From Aliagarivorans marinus DSM 23064 (GTDB lineage: Bacteria > Pseudomonadota > Gammaproteobacteria > Enterobacterales > Celerinatantimonadaceae), in assembly GCF_000429485.1 (NCBI RefSeq), contig NZ_AUBY01000019.1, positions 57,403 through 121,402 of the forward strand: a DNA stretch of 64,000 nucleotides, written 5' to 3'. Position 1 is the first letter of the stretch, and every line of letters starts with the position of its first letter. Under the pieces are notes generated by a model that saw only the letters and a program-made list of their open reading frames with translations, was not told where the DNA came from and ran no database searches. Shown piece after piece: positions 17,186 to 26,699 of the stretch. The position numbers were made by a program, and so were the translations under genes.

Positions 17186-17608
17186 TTAATGAGTGCTCAT
17201 CTCATAGAACGGAACGTTGTTAGACTCCAACTCGAGTTGCAACGCTCGTTGGGCGGCTTCTCTTTCTCTGTTATCTAGCGCTTTTCGATCATTCTCGCGG
17301 GTGCTGGTTGTCCAACACCGAACCTCAGTTACAGGCCCCTCCGCTTTATCGATGAAAAAATCGGCCATAACTTGCGGCGGATAGACTGCTACGGAATTAA
17401 TGGCAATCGGAGATTCCTGATTGTAAGCGACACAGCGCACTTTCACCGCCGTTGCCGATGTAATCGTTACCGCGTAATGGTTCACAGCGCGCTGTTTTAT
17501 AAAGGACTGGTCGTATGTTTGCGCAGCCTCACTGCTTACCGGCTGCGCTATCGCCAACAGCGCGATACAGCAAACCGCCAGCATACGTAGAGTGTTAGGT
17601 ATATTCAT
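17186..17608 (-). CDS. Small secreted protein of unknown function
   Basis: The protein has 140 residues with a clear signal peptide (hydrophobic run LAVCCIALLAIA, likely cleaved near the SEA). The mature part has a beta-rich middle and a charged C-terminal helix rich in Arg and Glu. Two Cys residues could form a disulfide. No family is recognised. GGGGAG lies 10 nt before the ATG at 17608. It follows the batD gene by 38 nt on the same strand, so it may be the last gene of the moxR operon. Confidence 0.6.
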   Translation of the reverse strand: MNIPNTLRMLAVCCIALLAIAQPVSSEAAQTYDQSFIKQRAVNHYAVTITSATAVKVRCVAYNQESPIAINSVAVYPPQVMADFFIDKAEGPVTEVRCWTTSTRENDRKALDNREREAAQRALQLELESNNVPFYEMSTH

Positions 17609-17646
17609 CGAATGTATTCTCCCCGCGCTAAGCACAGTTTGGGTTG

Positions 17647-18909
17647 TTAGTTGAGAGGCCGTAGGTCAAAGCGTTTAACAAAGTTGCTGTAGGCCATTTG
17701 CAAGCAACCTATTAGTAAGCTGTAACGTTTGAGTTTAATTCCCGAAGGTCTCGGGTAAATGCTTGAGCGAATTACCGATGGGAGTTCATCTAGTTGCAGG
17801 TAACCATGCTGCCTCCCCCATTTATAGAATGCGCTTTCCAGGCGCTTTGGCGATCCAAACAAAGTGCAGATAAGTAGCCGAAAATGCCGCTGATAAGCCT
17901 GCCTGGTTGCCAAAATCAGTCGAGAAATCGTCGCCCGTAGCCACTGCCCAAGTAATGGCATAAACCAGCCAATACCACAGGCGCTAAGCGCAATGCCTAG
18001 CAGCGTAAATCGATAATCGCGCCACAATGCCTGCAGCTGAGAGGCTAATTGCATCCATAGTACTTCAATGCGTTCCCGCAATGGCAGCGCAGGAGCGGGC
18101 TGCACCTCAATATCAGCGCCCTGGATTGTTGTAGTACGTTCGATACTCGACTTACTGTCCCACCAAGTCACATTCAGATCAGGGATCTCCGCCGCCCCCG
18201 ACGTATCAAAGCGATAGTGAAGCTGTAGCGTTTTTTCGCCGCTTAGCTGGCCTCGCGAATAATGGGTGCGACTACTTACCCGCCCCGGTTGTAGAGTGAA
18301 ATGCGTATTCTCTTCACCTGTATAAGGCTCTGGGATTAAGTAGCCGGGTAAGTCTGTCGCACTTAAGGTGATGGTCCGGCTGATAACACCGCCAGCAACC
18401 GTGCTTTGCTGAGAGAAATGTTGAGTGGCTTTTAGCTGTGTCATTGCAAAGCGCCCGGTTGCCTGCTGCGCTTGGGGATCAACCTTGATGTCGGTTGCTG
18501 GTACAATCACCGTGTATTGCTGGCCTTGATATGCAACATCAAGCGAAAGCGCTGGCATCGTGATGCTGGGCCCTGTCAGCGCAAATACCTCAAACCGGAA
18601 CTGTTGGCCGGGCACGCTCGCTGTGGGCGTGCTTAGCTGAACGAAATTCGGAAACTCATCTCGTTCGTAGTAGAAGTTTACAACTTCAAGCGTTGGTACC
18701 TCGATGGCGGCATTTAAGCTTTGCTCTGGATTGCCCTCAAGCCAAATACTCAACCTGACGGTGGCTCGTTGACCAGCGACTATTGGTTGCGTTGGCGTGT
18801 CCCAGCGAGCCTGCCATTGAAGTGGCATATCCATGCTCGGCTCAGCCAACGCCTTCGCCCCCAAAAGTGCAAGCATAGCAATGAGTAGGCTGATTAATTG
18901 TGTTTTCAT
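17647..18909 (-). CDS. BatD-like membrane-anchored protein
   Basis: This 420-residue protein has a signal peptide, a large periplasmic region of repeated beta domains, and a transmembrane segment near residue 310 followed by a basic cytoplasmic tail. That layout and the V-x-x-G-x-x-x-x-x-x-I-x-L pattern match the BatD/aerotolerance family, the usual last member of MoxR-vWA operons. These operons are thought to assist envelope protein complexes, but BatD has no proven biochemistry. It is joined to the preceding vWA/TPR gene by an ATGA overlap. Confidence 0.75.
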   Translation of the reverse strand: MKTQLISLLIAMLALLGAKALAEPSMDMPLQWQARWDTPTQPIVAGQRATVRLSIWLEGNPEQSLNAAIEVPTLEVVNFYYERDEFPNFVQLSTPTASVPGQQFRFEVFALTGPSITMPALSLDVAYQGQQYTVIVPATDIKVDPQAQQATGRFAMTQLKATQHFSQQSTVAGGVISRTITLSATDLPGYLIPEPYTGEENTHFTLQPGRVSSRTHYSRGQLSGEKTLQLHYRFDTSGAAEIPDLNVTWWDSKSSIERTTTIQGADIEVQPAPALPLRERIEVLWMQLASQLQALWRDYRFTLLGIALSACGIGWFMPLLGQWLRATISRLILATRQAYQRHFRLLICTLFGSPKRLESAFYKWGRQHGYLQLDELPSVIRSSIYPRPSGIKLKRYSLLIGCLQMAYSNFVKRFDLRPLN

Positions 18910-20543
18910 TTCGAGGCCTCCGCAGTACTGAGAGGCGATTGCACACTATGGCTGTTAATCTCAGCATTTAACTGGAGTGCAAACTTGTTTCTTAGAAACA
19001 CTTCTGGGTTAGTCTTAACCTGTTCCATCCAGATCTTAGTAAGGTGCTCTTCTGCAATAATATCGGCGCTATTTACGACCTCTATCTTATCTTCGGGCTC
19101 CTCGATTCCCATGTCTTCAGCTAAAGCATCGATTACATCGGCGGTCATATCTTCGCCGGCCGTTCCCTGCCCCTGTGCACGCAAGGCCATTAGGTCAAAG
19201 ATCTCCTCGAGCACAGTTAAGTTGTGCAATGCCTGAGGGTGCGTGGGGTTAGATTCAAGCACGCGCATGAAATGTGTTTCTGCACTGCGAAACCTCTGCA
19301 GGTGCGTATAGGCAACACCAAAGTTGAACTCTCTAAAGCTGCGTTGCTCTGCAGTGTCTTGCGGAAGAGTCGCCAACATCATCAGTGCCCACTCCCACTG
19401 CTGATTACGCATCAGGGCAATAATTTTCCACTGCGGATCGCTGAACGCCTGCGCAGCACAAGCCCAGTTCTCTCGCTCATAATGCCAACGCCCTTGTTGA
19501 TCAGCACTCATAAACCAACGCATTAACAGATTGTCACATGCATCGGGGGCAGAGAACGGTCGTTCTGTCACCGCTGGTAGTGCTGGCTCGTGGGCCAAGG
19601 CACTGTTTGAATACCCAGCAACAGTAGTCGACAAAATGCACACAGCCACCCAACTAAGTGACCACCCTTTTCTGAACCAGAGGGCCACGACCACCAATAA
19701 AGCAAACACCAGATAATAACCAGACTCTTGCCACTCGATGGCAGAGTCGTGCGGATCGAAGTAGCGATAACTGCCTAAACGTTTATCAATACGCACAACA
19801 TCGCTGTCATCTGCGCTGGCTGTAACTAACTGTACCGTCGCAGGTAAACTCATTGACGAGTCATAACCAAACTTCCAAACAATGAACTGTGCAGCAGCAC
19901 TATCAACGTAACGTTGGATCGCTTGCTGACCTGCACTATCCACACTATCGGTGACCAGCACGATCGAGCCAGGCTGATTATTGGCGGCAGAAAGGTGAAG
20001 CGACAGAAGCTTTTCCATGGCCGAATCAAGATTCTTACCCTGCAAAGGCATCAATGCGCTGGTTAAGCTTTCCAAGTAATGACGGACTACGGCGAAGTCT
20101 TTAGTGGGAGGAAGAACTTGGTGCGCACTGCCTGCAAAGACCCAAATGCTGATAAGACCGTCCTCTTGAGTATCAAGTAGTTGGCTGATTTTTAGCTTGG
20201 CGTTCTCAAGGCGGTTCGGCGTTAGATCACTGCTGTTCATCGACGAAGAGAGATCTAGCAACAAGGTCGTGACGGCCTTATTCTCTACCTGATCCGCATT
20301 TGCGGGCTGCCAGGTTGGCCCAGCGCACACCACGATAACCGCAGTCAACACCCACGGCAGCAAACTCAGCGGTGACAAGCCGGGTCTCGCGCGCTCTGCT
20401 GACAGCACGGCAGAGCGCAAATGGTCCGCGATATAGGGAGCATGATGATCGGCAGCCTTTATCCTCGCTAGACGATAGGTCAATGCCAACAAAGGAATTA
20501 ACGTAAGCAACCACCATGGGCGCAGAAAATGAAAAGCGTTCAT
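18906..20543 (-). CDS. vWA and TPR membrane protein (BatB/BatC-like)
   Basis: The 545-residue protein begins with two membrane helices, then a von Willebrand A domain with the metal-site motif D-L-S-S-S-M (DxSxS). After another membrane helix near residue 275 comes a soluble region with tetratricopeptide-like repeats around residues 390-450 and an acidic tail. This is the BatB and BatC content in one chain. vWA domains bind partners through a divalent metal, and TPRs scaffold. It overlaps both neighbours by ATGA, so the subunits are probably made in fixed ratio. Confidence 0.85.
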   Translation of the reverse strand: MNAFHFLRPWWLLTLIPLLALTYRLARIKAADHHAPYIADHLRSAVLSAERARPGLSPLSLLPWVLTAVIVVCAGPTWQPANADQVENKAVTTLLLDLSSSMNSSDLTPNRLENAKLKISQLLDTQEDGLISIWVFAGSAHQVLPPTKDFAVVRHYLESLTSALMPLQGKNLDSAMEKLLSLHLSAANNQPGSIVLVTDSVDSAGQQAIQRYVDSAAAQFIVWKFGYDSSMSLPATVQLVTASADDSDVVRIDKRLGSYRYFDPHDSAIEWQESGYYLVFALLVVVALWFRKGWSLSWVAVCILSTTVAGYSNSALAHEPALPAVTERPFSAPDACDNLLMRWFMSADQQGRWHYERENWACAAQAFSDPQWKIIALMRNQQWEWALMMLATLPQDTAEQRSFREFNFGVAYTHLQRFRSAETHFMRVLESNPTHPQALHNLTVLEEIFDLMALRAQGQGTAGEDMTADVIDALAEDMGIEEPEDKIEVVNSADIIAEEHLTKIWMEQVKTNPEVFLRNKFALQLNAEINSHSVQSPLSTAEASK

Positions 20544-21529
20544 AAGGCCCCCTCGGCTAAACGACGTGATCTAAACGCCATCCACAGCAACACGATAAGC
20601 ACGCAGCTCAATGACACACACAAAGGCAGGTAGTAAAGCTCGATACGTTGACGACTCGTTATCGTGTTAAATAGTGACGGTTCAATCTGGTTAATCTGCT
20701 GGTATACCTCGGTCAGCTCACCACTGTTTAGCGCGACAAACACCTGCCCGCCAGTGATATCAGCGATTCGCTCAAGCGATTTAAGGTCAATAGCTTGCTC
20801 ACCTAGGGTTGTCGGATCGCCGATGGCTATAGGATGAATCACAATGCCTCGCTCGGCAGCTTGAAACGCCGCATCCAAAGGCGGAAACGCGCTGTTGGTA
20901 TCTCGACCATCGGTTAAAAGCAACAAGGTGTGCTGCTCGGTTTCCGCATACTTAAAGTGCTCTATAGCAACACCTATTGCATCACCAATGGCGGTTCCGG
21001 GCCCCGCCATTCGCACATCCATCTCCTCCAATAGCTGCACGATGGAATCTTTGTCTTCGGTAAACGGGGCTTGCAGATAGGCGTTATCGCCGAAGGCGAT
21101 AAGACCGACCCGATCGTTTTCTCGTTCGCTTAGAAACTCGCCAAGCAGTCGCTTGACCACGTCGAGTCGCCGCTGAAAGTGTCCGTTTTCGTCGGCAAAG
21201 TCGCGCGCCTCCATCGACCCCGATAAATCAACGGCGACCATCAGCTCACGGCCATAGAGCTCGGTCACTTGAGGAGAAGCCAGCATGACCGGCCTCATCG
21301 CGGCCAGCACCAAAGAAAGGTAAAGCAGCACTAAACAAGCCCGCTGCCAGAACATTCGGTGCAACACTACCGAACCTTTACCTGGCTCAACGCCAGCCAA
21401 CGCGACCAAATCATCAAACCGGCTATGTTTGACTGCGCGCCATGTCGTTAGATGGGGCGGTAACCGCAGGGCCACCAATGGCAGCACTAATGCCAACGCT
21501 GCCCACTGCGCTTCAAAGATAAATGTCAT
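20540..21529 (-). CDS. vWA membrane protein (BatA-like)
   Basis: The protein has 329 residues, two N-terminal membrane helices, a von Willebrand A domain with D-L-S-G-S-M (DxSxS) near residue 95 and T-D-G-R-D later, and a C-terminal membrane helix. This is the BatA layout. I start at 21529 because this ATG overlaps the stop of the preceding gene as ATGA, whereas the earlier start at 21544 has no such coupling. It is expected to work with MoxR and the other Bat-like proteins in an inner-membrane complex. Confidence 0.87.
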   Translation of the reverse strand: MTFIFEAQWAALALVLPLVALRLPPHLTTWRAVKHSRFDDLVALAGVEPGKGSVVLHRMFWQRACLVLLYLSLVLAAMRPVMLASPQVTELYGRELMVAVDLSGSMEARDFADENGHFQRRLDVVKRLLGEFLSERENDRVGLIAFGDNAYLQAPFTEDKDSIVQLLEEMDVRMAGPGTAIGDAIGVAIEHFKYAETEQHTLLLLTDGRDTNSAFPPLDAAFQAAERGIVIHPIAIGDPTTLGEQAIDLKSLERIADITGGQVFVALNSGELTEVYQQINQIEPSLFNTITSRQRIELYYLPLCVSLSCVLIVLLWMAFRSRRLAEGAL

Positions 21530-22002
21530 AACTGCTCCATCCATATCAGTATCTGTTCAAGATGTTGCGACTCAAGTGCCGCATCGCTTTGATAGGCCAG
21601 CTCGAAGATCAGTGTTATCGACGCAAGATCAATAGCTGCAGTGCCCTGCTTTTCAGTCAGGAAGTGATGAAACTGAGCGGCATTCATCGTGGCAATTCGA
21701 CGTTCGCCCCAGTGCTGTATGGCCACACGCTTAGTAATTGCAGCGATCTGTTGCAAGTCATGGTTGTGTATAGCGAGTTCAACCAATCCATACCCTTGTC
21801 GCAGATAGGTGCGCTGCAGCCAGCGATAGTGTTTCCAGCCTCGCCACAGCAACAGTGCCACAATTACCATCCCGAACAGCAATGCCCAAGCGGGTGTCGC
21901 GGGCACAAATGAAATGGCATCAGGCTCTTCTATCCACTGAAGCTGCTTAATCAAATGTGTAGCAAATTGGGTAACGCTCCCTTGGTGAACTGACTCGGGC
22001 AT
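21526..22002 (-). CDS. DUF4381 membrane protein of the MoxR operon
   Basis: This 158-residue protein has a single membrane helix near residues 40-60 and a basic, helical cytoplasmic domain. DUF4381 proteins are found between DUF58 and BatA-type genes in MoxR operons and have no known activity. The ATG at 22002 overlaps the DUF58 stop as TAATG, which decides the start; the longer form from 22083 would add 27 residues overlapping the DUF58 gene. Confidence 0.8.
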   Translation of the reverse strand: MPESVHQGSVTQFATHLIKQLQWIEEPDAISFVPATPAWALLFGMVIVALLLWRGWKHYRWLQRTYLRQGYGLVELAIHNHDLQQIAAITKRVAIQHWGERRIATMNAAQFHHFLTEKQGTAAIDLASITLIFELAYQSDAALESQHLEQILIWMEQL

Positions 22003-22949
22003 TAGTGACCTCCTGAATATACTGCCGATATTGCATGCATATGCTCGACCTGTTGCCACGTGTCCCGATGAGTGGTGAAGCACAGTAGTGGCTGGCGGAT
22101 CTCCGAGAATGCGCCTTCAAGCGATGAGGCACGTTGCGACGCTTGCTCAGTAAAACGCCGATGTAGAGAGGTGTCAGTTGCTGAAATACTCAGCTGGCGC
22201 GCTTCGTCACCCACCACCATGGAGTGCTCGGGAAGTTTAGCTTCCAAAGGGTCGCTGATATGAAAACCATAGATGTTATTGAAGCGCGCTAGTTCGCGTA
22301 GATAACCTATGCCCAGCTTCATATCGAAGCCATAGAAATCACTAAAAATAAACAACTGTTGATAGCGTACTTGCCGGTCAACCAGGTCTTTGAGTTGGTC
22401 CGTTACGCCTGAGTGACGCCCCCTCGGCAACGGCAGACTCGCACTTATATCTGCAAGTAGGGCTATCAACTCGGGCAACACTCGACGCCCGCGTCCTAGT
22501 GCATGAGTGTAGATCTGCGGGTCGGTAATAAGGTTCAAATGAACATGACACCCCTCTTCGATCATTCGACCTGCTACCACAGTACTCAACTCCGCAGCGA
22601 TGACCGACTTTAAGCTGCCATCACTTGCGAAATACATGCGGTTGGTCTGGTCTACGATAAGTCGGCAGACCTTTTCCCGCTCTTCAGTGTAAGTGCGCAC
22701 ATAAGCTTGGCCGGTCCGCTGGGTAACCTTCCAGTCGATGCGCCTTACATCGTCGCCCATTTGGTAGCGCCGCAATTCGGCAAAGTCGAGCCCTTGGCCT
22801 AATCGATTGGCACGATTATCCCCCGACAACAGCGAAAACCGGCCGAATGGAGGCTGCCAACTCAAGCGACTTCCCAACGACGCGAGTCGTGTCAGCCGAC
22901 TAGAGTGAGTAACCAGGCGATGGTCGCCATATGCAGGTGCTGATGTCAT
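22002..22949 (-). CDS. DUF58 protein of the MoxR operon
   Basis: DUF58 proteins accompany MoxR ATPases in most bacteria and resemble degenerate vWA domains. The signature D-D-V-R-R-I-D-W-K (residues about 65-75) and the following R-T-Y-T-E-E-R are clear. There is no signal peptide. The ATG at 22949 follows GAGG with good spacing and is preferred over the adjacent GTG. The gene starts 10 nt after the moxR stop and overlaps the DUF4381 start. Confidence 0.9.
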   Translation of the reverse strand: MTSAPAYGDHRLVTHSSRLTRLASLGSRLSWQPPFGRFSLLSGDNRANRLGQGLDFAELRRYQMGDDVRRIDWKVTQRTGQAYVRTYTEEREKVCRLIVDQTNRMYFASDGSLKSVIAAELSTVVAGRMIEEGCHVHLNLITDPQIYTHALGRGRRVLPELIALLADISASLPLPRGRHSGVTDQLKDLVDRQVRYQQLFIFSDFYGFDMKLGIGYLRELARFNNIYGFHISDPLEAKLPEHSMVVGDEARQLSISATDTSLHRRFTEQASQRASSLEGAFSEIRQPLLCFTTHRDTWQQVEHMHAISAVYSGGH

Positions 22950-22958
22950 CACTCAACC

Positions 22959-23927
22959 TCACACCCAAGCAACAACATCTAGCAAACGGCCTACCACGTC
23001 TTTACTGGTTATCCGATCGCCACTGGCCTCAAAACTTAACGCTAAACGATGCCCAAGTACCGGATAAGCAACCGCTCTCACATCTTCAGGTAGCACATAG
23101 TGACGCTGATTCAACCAAGCATGGGCACGGGCACACTTGTCCAAGGCTATTGACGCTCTCGGACTGGCGCCAACAAAAATCCAATTCGCTAATTGCTGAT
23201 CGAGCATACTGGCATCGCGAGTGGCATGCACTAAGTCAACAATGTACTGATCAACCGCCTCACTCACCGTGACTTCATTTACCGCCTTACGAGCATTGAG
23301 TACATCCGACACCGATAAGATAGGGGTTATTAGCGAACCATCACTGTTTGCCTCGTTACGTAGCATCCCAAGCATGCTTAACTCGGCAGCTTTATCGGGA
23401 TACTCCACCTCAATCCGCATCATAAAGCGGTCTAGCTGAGCCTCTGGCAACGGATACGTGCCCTCTTGCTCTACCGGGTTTTGCGTGGCTAATACCATGA
23501 ACAGCTCAGGCAACTGGTAGGTTTTACCGACTACAGTGACCTGACCTTCAGCCATCGCTTCAAGTAGCGCCGCCTGCACTTTGGCGGGGGCTCGATTGAT
23601 TTCATCAGCCAGCAACAACTGACTAAAAACCGGGCCTTGTTGAAAGGTAAGTGATTGAGTATGGCTATGATAGATCTCGCTACCCGTCACATCGCTGGGT
23701 AGCATGTCTGGAGTGAACTGAATACGGTTAAGGTCACTATCCAGTCGCTGTGCCATACAGCTCACCGCACGGGTTTTGGCCAAACCAGGTAAGCCCTGCA
23801 GTAGTACGTGCCCCTCTGCTAACAAAGCGATATTCAGTTGCTGAATGACCCTCTGCTGACCGATGACAGCGTTATTAACTTCTTCAACTAAGCGGTGAAA
23901 CTTGTCTTGCAAGCCGTGCTGTGACAT
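22959..23927 (-). CDS. MoxR-type AAA+ ATPase
   Basis: This 322-residue AAA+ chaperone has the Walker A variant G-L-P-G-L-A-K-T, Walker B L-L-A-D-E-I-N-R-A, and the sensor-1 A-T-Q-N-P-V-E-Q-E-G-T segment typical of the MoxR family. MoxR proteins insert cofactors or remodel protein complexes together with vWA partners, as in methanol dehydrogenase activation. Here it heads the operon with DUF58, DUF4381 and Bat-like proteins, 82 nt after the sulfatase gene and its terminator. GAGGT precedes the ATG. Confidence 0.93.
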   Translation of the reverse strand: MSQHGLQDKFHRLVEEVNNAVIGQQRVIQQLNIALLAEGHVLLQGLPGLAKTRAVSCMAQRLDSDLNRIQFTPDMLPSDVTGSEIYHSHTQSLTFQQGPVFSQLLLADEINRAPAKVQAALLEAMAEGQVTVVGKTYQLPELFMVLATQNPVEQEGTYPLPEAQLDRFMMRIEVEYPDKAAELSMLGMLRNEANSDGSLITPILSVSDVLNARKAVNEVTVSEAVDQYIVDLVHATRDASMLDQQLANWIFVGASPRASIALDKCARAHAWLNQRHYVLPEDVRAVAYPVLGHRLALSFEASGDRITSKDVVGRLLDVVAWV

Positions 23928-23945
23928 ATCAACCTCAAGTGGTGG

Positions 23946-23970
23946 GTAAATAAGGGGGCACAGCCCCCTT
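23946..23970 (-). terminator. Intrinsic terminator after the sulfatase gene
   Basis: AAGGGGGC pairs with GCCCCCTT across a 3-nt loop and is followed on the minus strand by TTATTTA. It lies 40 nt after the sulfatase stop and just upstream of moxR, so moxR transcription needs partial readthrough or its own promoter. Confidence 0.75.
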
Positions 23971-24009
23971 TTAGGGTGAGCGGTTTAAACACTGCGGGTT
24001 CTCGTTTGC

Positions 24010-25515
24010 CTAGTTAATCGCCTCGCGGTAAGGCAATTGCGTCATGACCCGCTCTAAGTTAAATCCGGTCGGAGGCTGGCGCAGAGGGAACTCTTCAAAA
24101 GTTTGTAGCAACTCTGCGACCTTAACCTGCACTGGGATGAAGTAGAACATGCGATCGCCAAACCACTTCAGGTACATCATTGAATGCTCAGGGGCTTCTT
24201 CAAACGGGTCAGTGCGCAAGTCAACTAACTGTGGCCAGGTTGAAGCAAGACGGGGGGCAAACCACGACTCTTCGGTAGGTTGAATAAAGGTAACCTTGGT
24301 CTTTCCGATGCGCACCGCCTCTAGGCTGCCGGTCTCAGCAAAGTAGAAGATCTCATCGCGCTGAGTGTCTTCATTGTTAAACCATGCGTTGCTATGGTCA
24401 TAGCCGTCGATGAAAACATCGTGCTTAGTCTTAAAGCTCTCTTGCACATTTTCTTCACCGGCTATGGTTGCCAAGGTGGTAAAGATATCCTCATGAGATT
24501 GAATGCCGTTGTTGATTGAACCGGCCGGGATGTTCTCTGGCCACATCACCATAAATGGCACACGCACACCACCTTCAGAGGTCATCCCCTTCTCACCATG
24601 GAATGGAGTGTTACCACCATCTGGCCAAGACATTTTCTCCGCACCATTATCGGTGGTGAAAATCACGATGGTGTTGTCTTTCTGTCCAGTTTCTTCCAAG
24701 GTATCAAGGAGTTCGCCAACGTAGTGGTCAAGCTCTGCCATACCATCGGCGTAGAGACCATAACCCGTCTTACCGGCCCATTCTTCACTTAAATGGGTCC
24801 ACACGTGCATTCGTGATGGGTTGTACCACAGAAAGAACGGATCCTCTGTAGCGGCCTGTTCCTGAATGTAGTCAACAGCCATATCGGTCAACTCTCGGTC
24901 GATGGTTTCCATACGCTTGCGGGTTAGCGGGCCGTCGTTGCCGGTTGGGCCATCAGCAGTACCGGTTACGATCCCTCGCGGACCAAAGCGCTCGCGGAAG
25001 GCCGGATCCTTTGGGTAGTCTTCATTCTCGGGCTCTTCTTCAGCATTTAGGTGATAAAGGTTGCCATAGAAGTTATCGAAACCACGTCGGTGAGGGAGCA
25101 TATGCTCTTGGTCGCCCAAGTGGTTCTTGCCAAGTTGGTTGGTCATATAGCCTTGAGCTTTTAGCACCTCTGCCAATGTTGGATCGTCGGGGTGCAAGCC
25201 AATAGGCGAACCTGGCAGGCCAACGTTTAGCAGGCCTGTACGAATAGGCATTTGCCCGGTTAGGAATGCGGCTCGACCTGCGGTCGAGCTAGGCTGGCCA
25301 TAGTGGTCGGTGAACAGCATGCCCTCTTTGGCAATACGATCGATGTTAGGGGTTTTGTAACCCATCATCCCCATGTTGTATGCGGAGGTATTAAACCAAC
25401 CGATATCATCGGCCATGATAACTACAATATTGGGCTTCGTTGCCTCAGCCATCGCAGGCGCGGCAACAGAGGCCAGCACGGCTGTGCTCAACATGCTTTT
25501 GGTGAATTTTGTCAT
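24010..25515 (-). CDS. Ser-type sulfatase, secreted
   Basis: A type I sulfatase hydrolyses sulfate esters with a formylglycine made post-translationally. The 501-residue protein has a signal peptide (about residues 1-23), the metal-binding N-I-V-V-I-M-A-D-D start, and the maturation motif S-T-A-G-R at Ser77-Arg81. The modified residue is therefore Ser, not Cys, which requires an anSME-type radical SAM enzyme; such a gene lies at 26700. The T-T-D-N-G-A and G-E-K-G segments complete the active site. The likely substrate is a sulfated polysaccharide or small sulfate ester from seawater; the sequence does not tell which. Confidence 0.93.
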   Translation of the reverse strand: MTKFTKSMLSTAVLASVAAPAMAEATKPNIVVIMADDIGWFNTSAYNMGMMGYKTPNIDRIAKEGMLFTDHYGQPSSTAGRAAFLTGQMPIRTGLLNVGLPGSPIGLHPDDPTLAEVLKAQGYMTNQLGKNHLGDQEHMLPHRRGFDNFYGNLYHLNAEEEPENEDYPKDPAFRERFGPRGIVTGTADGPTGNDGPLTRKRMETIDRELTDMAVDYIQEQAATEDPFFLWYNPSRMHVWTHLSEEWAGKTGYGLYADGMAELDHYVGELLDTLEETGQKDNTIVIFTTDNGAEKMSWPDGGNTPFHGEKGMTSEGGVRVPFMVMWPENIPAGSINNGIQSHEDIFTTLATIAGEENVQESFKTKHDVFIDGYDHSNAWFNNEDTQRDEIFYFAETGSLEAVRIGKTKVTFIQPTEESWFAPRLASTWPQLVDLRTDPFEEAPEHSMMYLKWFGDRMFYFIPVQVKVAELLQTFEEFPLRQPPTGFNLERVMTQLPYREAIN

Positions 25516-25669
25516 AACAGTAACCTAGTTAGGGGGCTATTTTCTCCTCAGATAACTGCACCGGATTTCGATAGCAACCTGAGTGAGCGCTGATTTCAAA
25601 AGGGCATGTTAGAGATGTTGTGGATGCCGAAGAAGCAAGCTAGGATGGTTTGTAATATTTACTTTGTGA

Positions 25670-26605
25670 ATGTATCTGATGCCCCAGAATCGCCACTTTG
25701 ACTTGAACTTATTGCGTGTGTTTGACGCAGTTTATCGAACCGGCTCATTTACCATGGCAGCCGAAGAGCTCGACTTAACTCAATCATCAGTTAGCAATGC
25801 AATCAACCGCTTAAAATCGGAGCTAGGCGTAAGTTTATTCGTTCGCGCAGGTCGTGGAATCCAACCCACACTCTCCGCAGAGCAGCTATTTAGTCAGATA
25901 GATCGCCCTTTGATTGACATCGAACAAGCTATTCAAGGCTTCAATAGTTTCGATCCCTCCACCCATCAGTATCAGTTCAATGTTTATGCCTTGGAGGTCA
26001 TGATTCAACTGCTGATCGGTTCGGTTTATAAGCAAATAGACGAGAGCAAAACTGAAGTCACCTTTCGCCAAAGCCCAGCCTCCCAAGAGCAAGCCGTTCA
26101 AGCGCTTTATTATGACCAAGCCGACTTGCTACTTGATATTTGCCCACCCGACTCAAGCATGGTGGAAGCAGAAAAGCTGATAAGCTTTGGCCTTAAGGTG
26201 GTGGTGCGCAAAGGCCATCCACGCATTAAGGAAAGCATTACTAAAGAGCAGTTTTATCAAGAAAAGCATGTCTTTATTAACATTGAGCGGCAGCAAACCT
26301 CAGCGTTTGACACGGTCGCCGTTGAGGGCCGTGGTAAACGTCAGCTATTTTGCGAGCAAACGTCCATGTTGAGTATGCTTAGTACCGTGAGTAGTAGCAA
26401 TGCCATTGCCAGCTCGCTTGATCATTTTGCAGATGAATTTGCTCCTTTGTTCAACTTAAATACCTTAGCCATGCCTATTGAAGTCAATCCCTTTGATATC
26501 TATATGATATGGCATAAAAAACATACACATAACCCAGCCCACCAGTGGCTAAGAAGCTTGATAAGAGAGTCGCTACCAGCCACTTCTCATTCACAAGATA
26601 AATAA
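25670..26605 (+). CDS. LysR-type regulator next to the sulfatase
   Basis: The 311-residue protein starts with the LysR helix-turn-helix (LLRVFDAVYRTGSFTMAAEE to S-S-V-S-N-A-I-N-R-L) and ends with a substrate-binding effector domain. It is divergent from the sulfatase gene across 154 nt and precedes the maturase gene on its own strand. LysR regulators usually control the divergent neighbour, so it probably responds to a sulfate-related signal; the ligand is unknown. An in-frame ATG at codon 4 is an alternative start. Confidence 0.9.
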   Translation: MYLMPQNRHFDLNLLRVFDAVYRTGSFTMAAEELDLTQSSVSNAINRLKSELGVSLFVRAGRGIQPTLSAEQLFSQIDRPLIDIEQAIQGFNSFDPSTHQYQFNVYALEVMIQLLIGSVYKQIDESKTEVTFRQSPASQEQAVQALYYDQADLLLDICPPDSSMVEAEKLISFGLKVVVRKGHPRIKESITKEQFYQEKHVFINIERQQTSAFDTVAVEGRGKRQLFCEQTSMLSMLSTVSSSNAIASSLDHFADEFAPLFNLNTLAMPIEVNPFDIYMIWHKKHTHNPAHQWLRSLIRESLPATSHSQDK

Positions 26606-26699
26606 CTGATATTACCTCCGCTTCATTGTTGCCGACCTCAGTGGTGGCTACGATTCACTCCGATTTAAACCAGCTATTCGCCACCGCCGGAGAGAACCT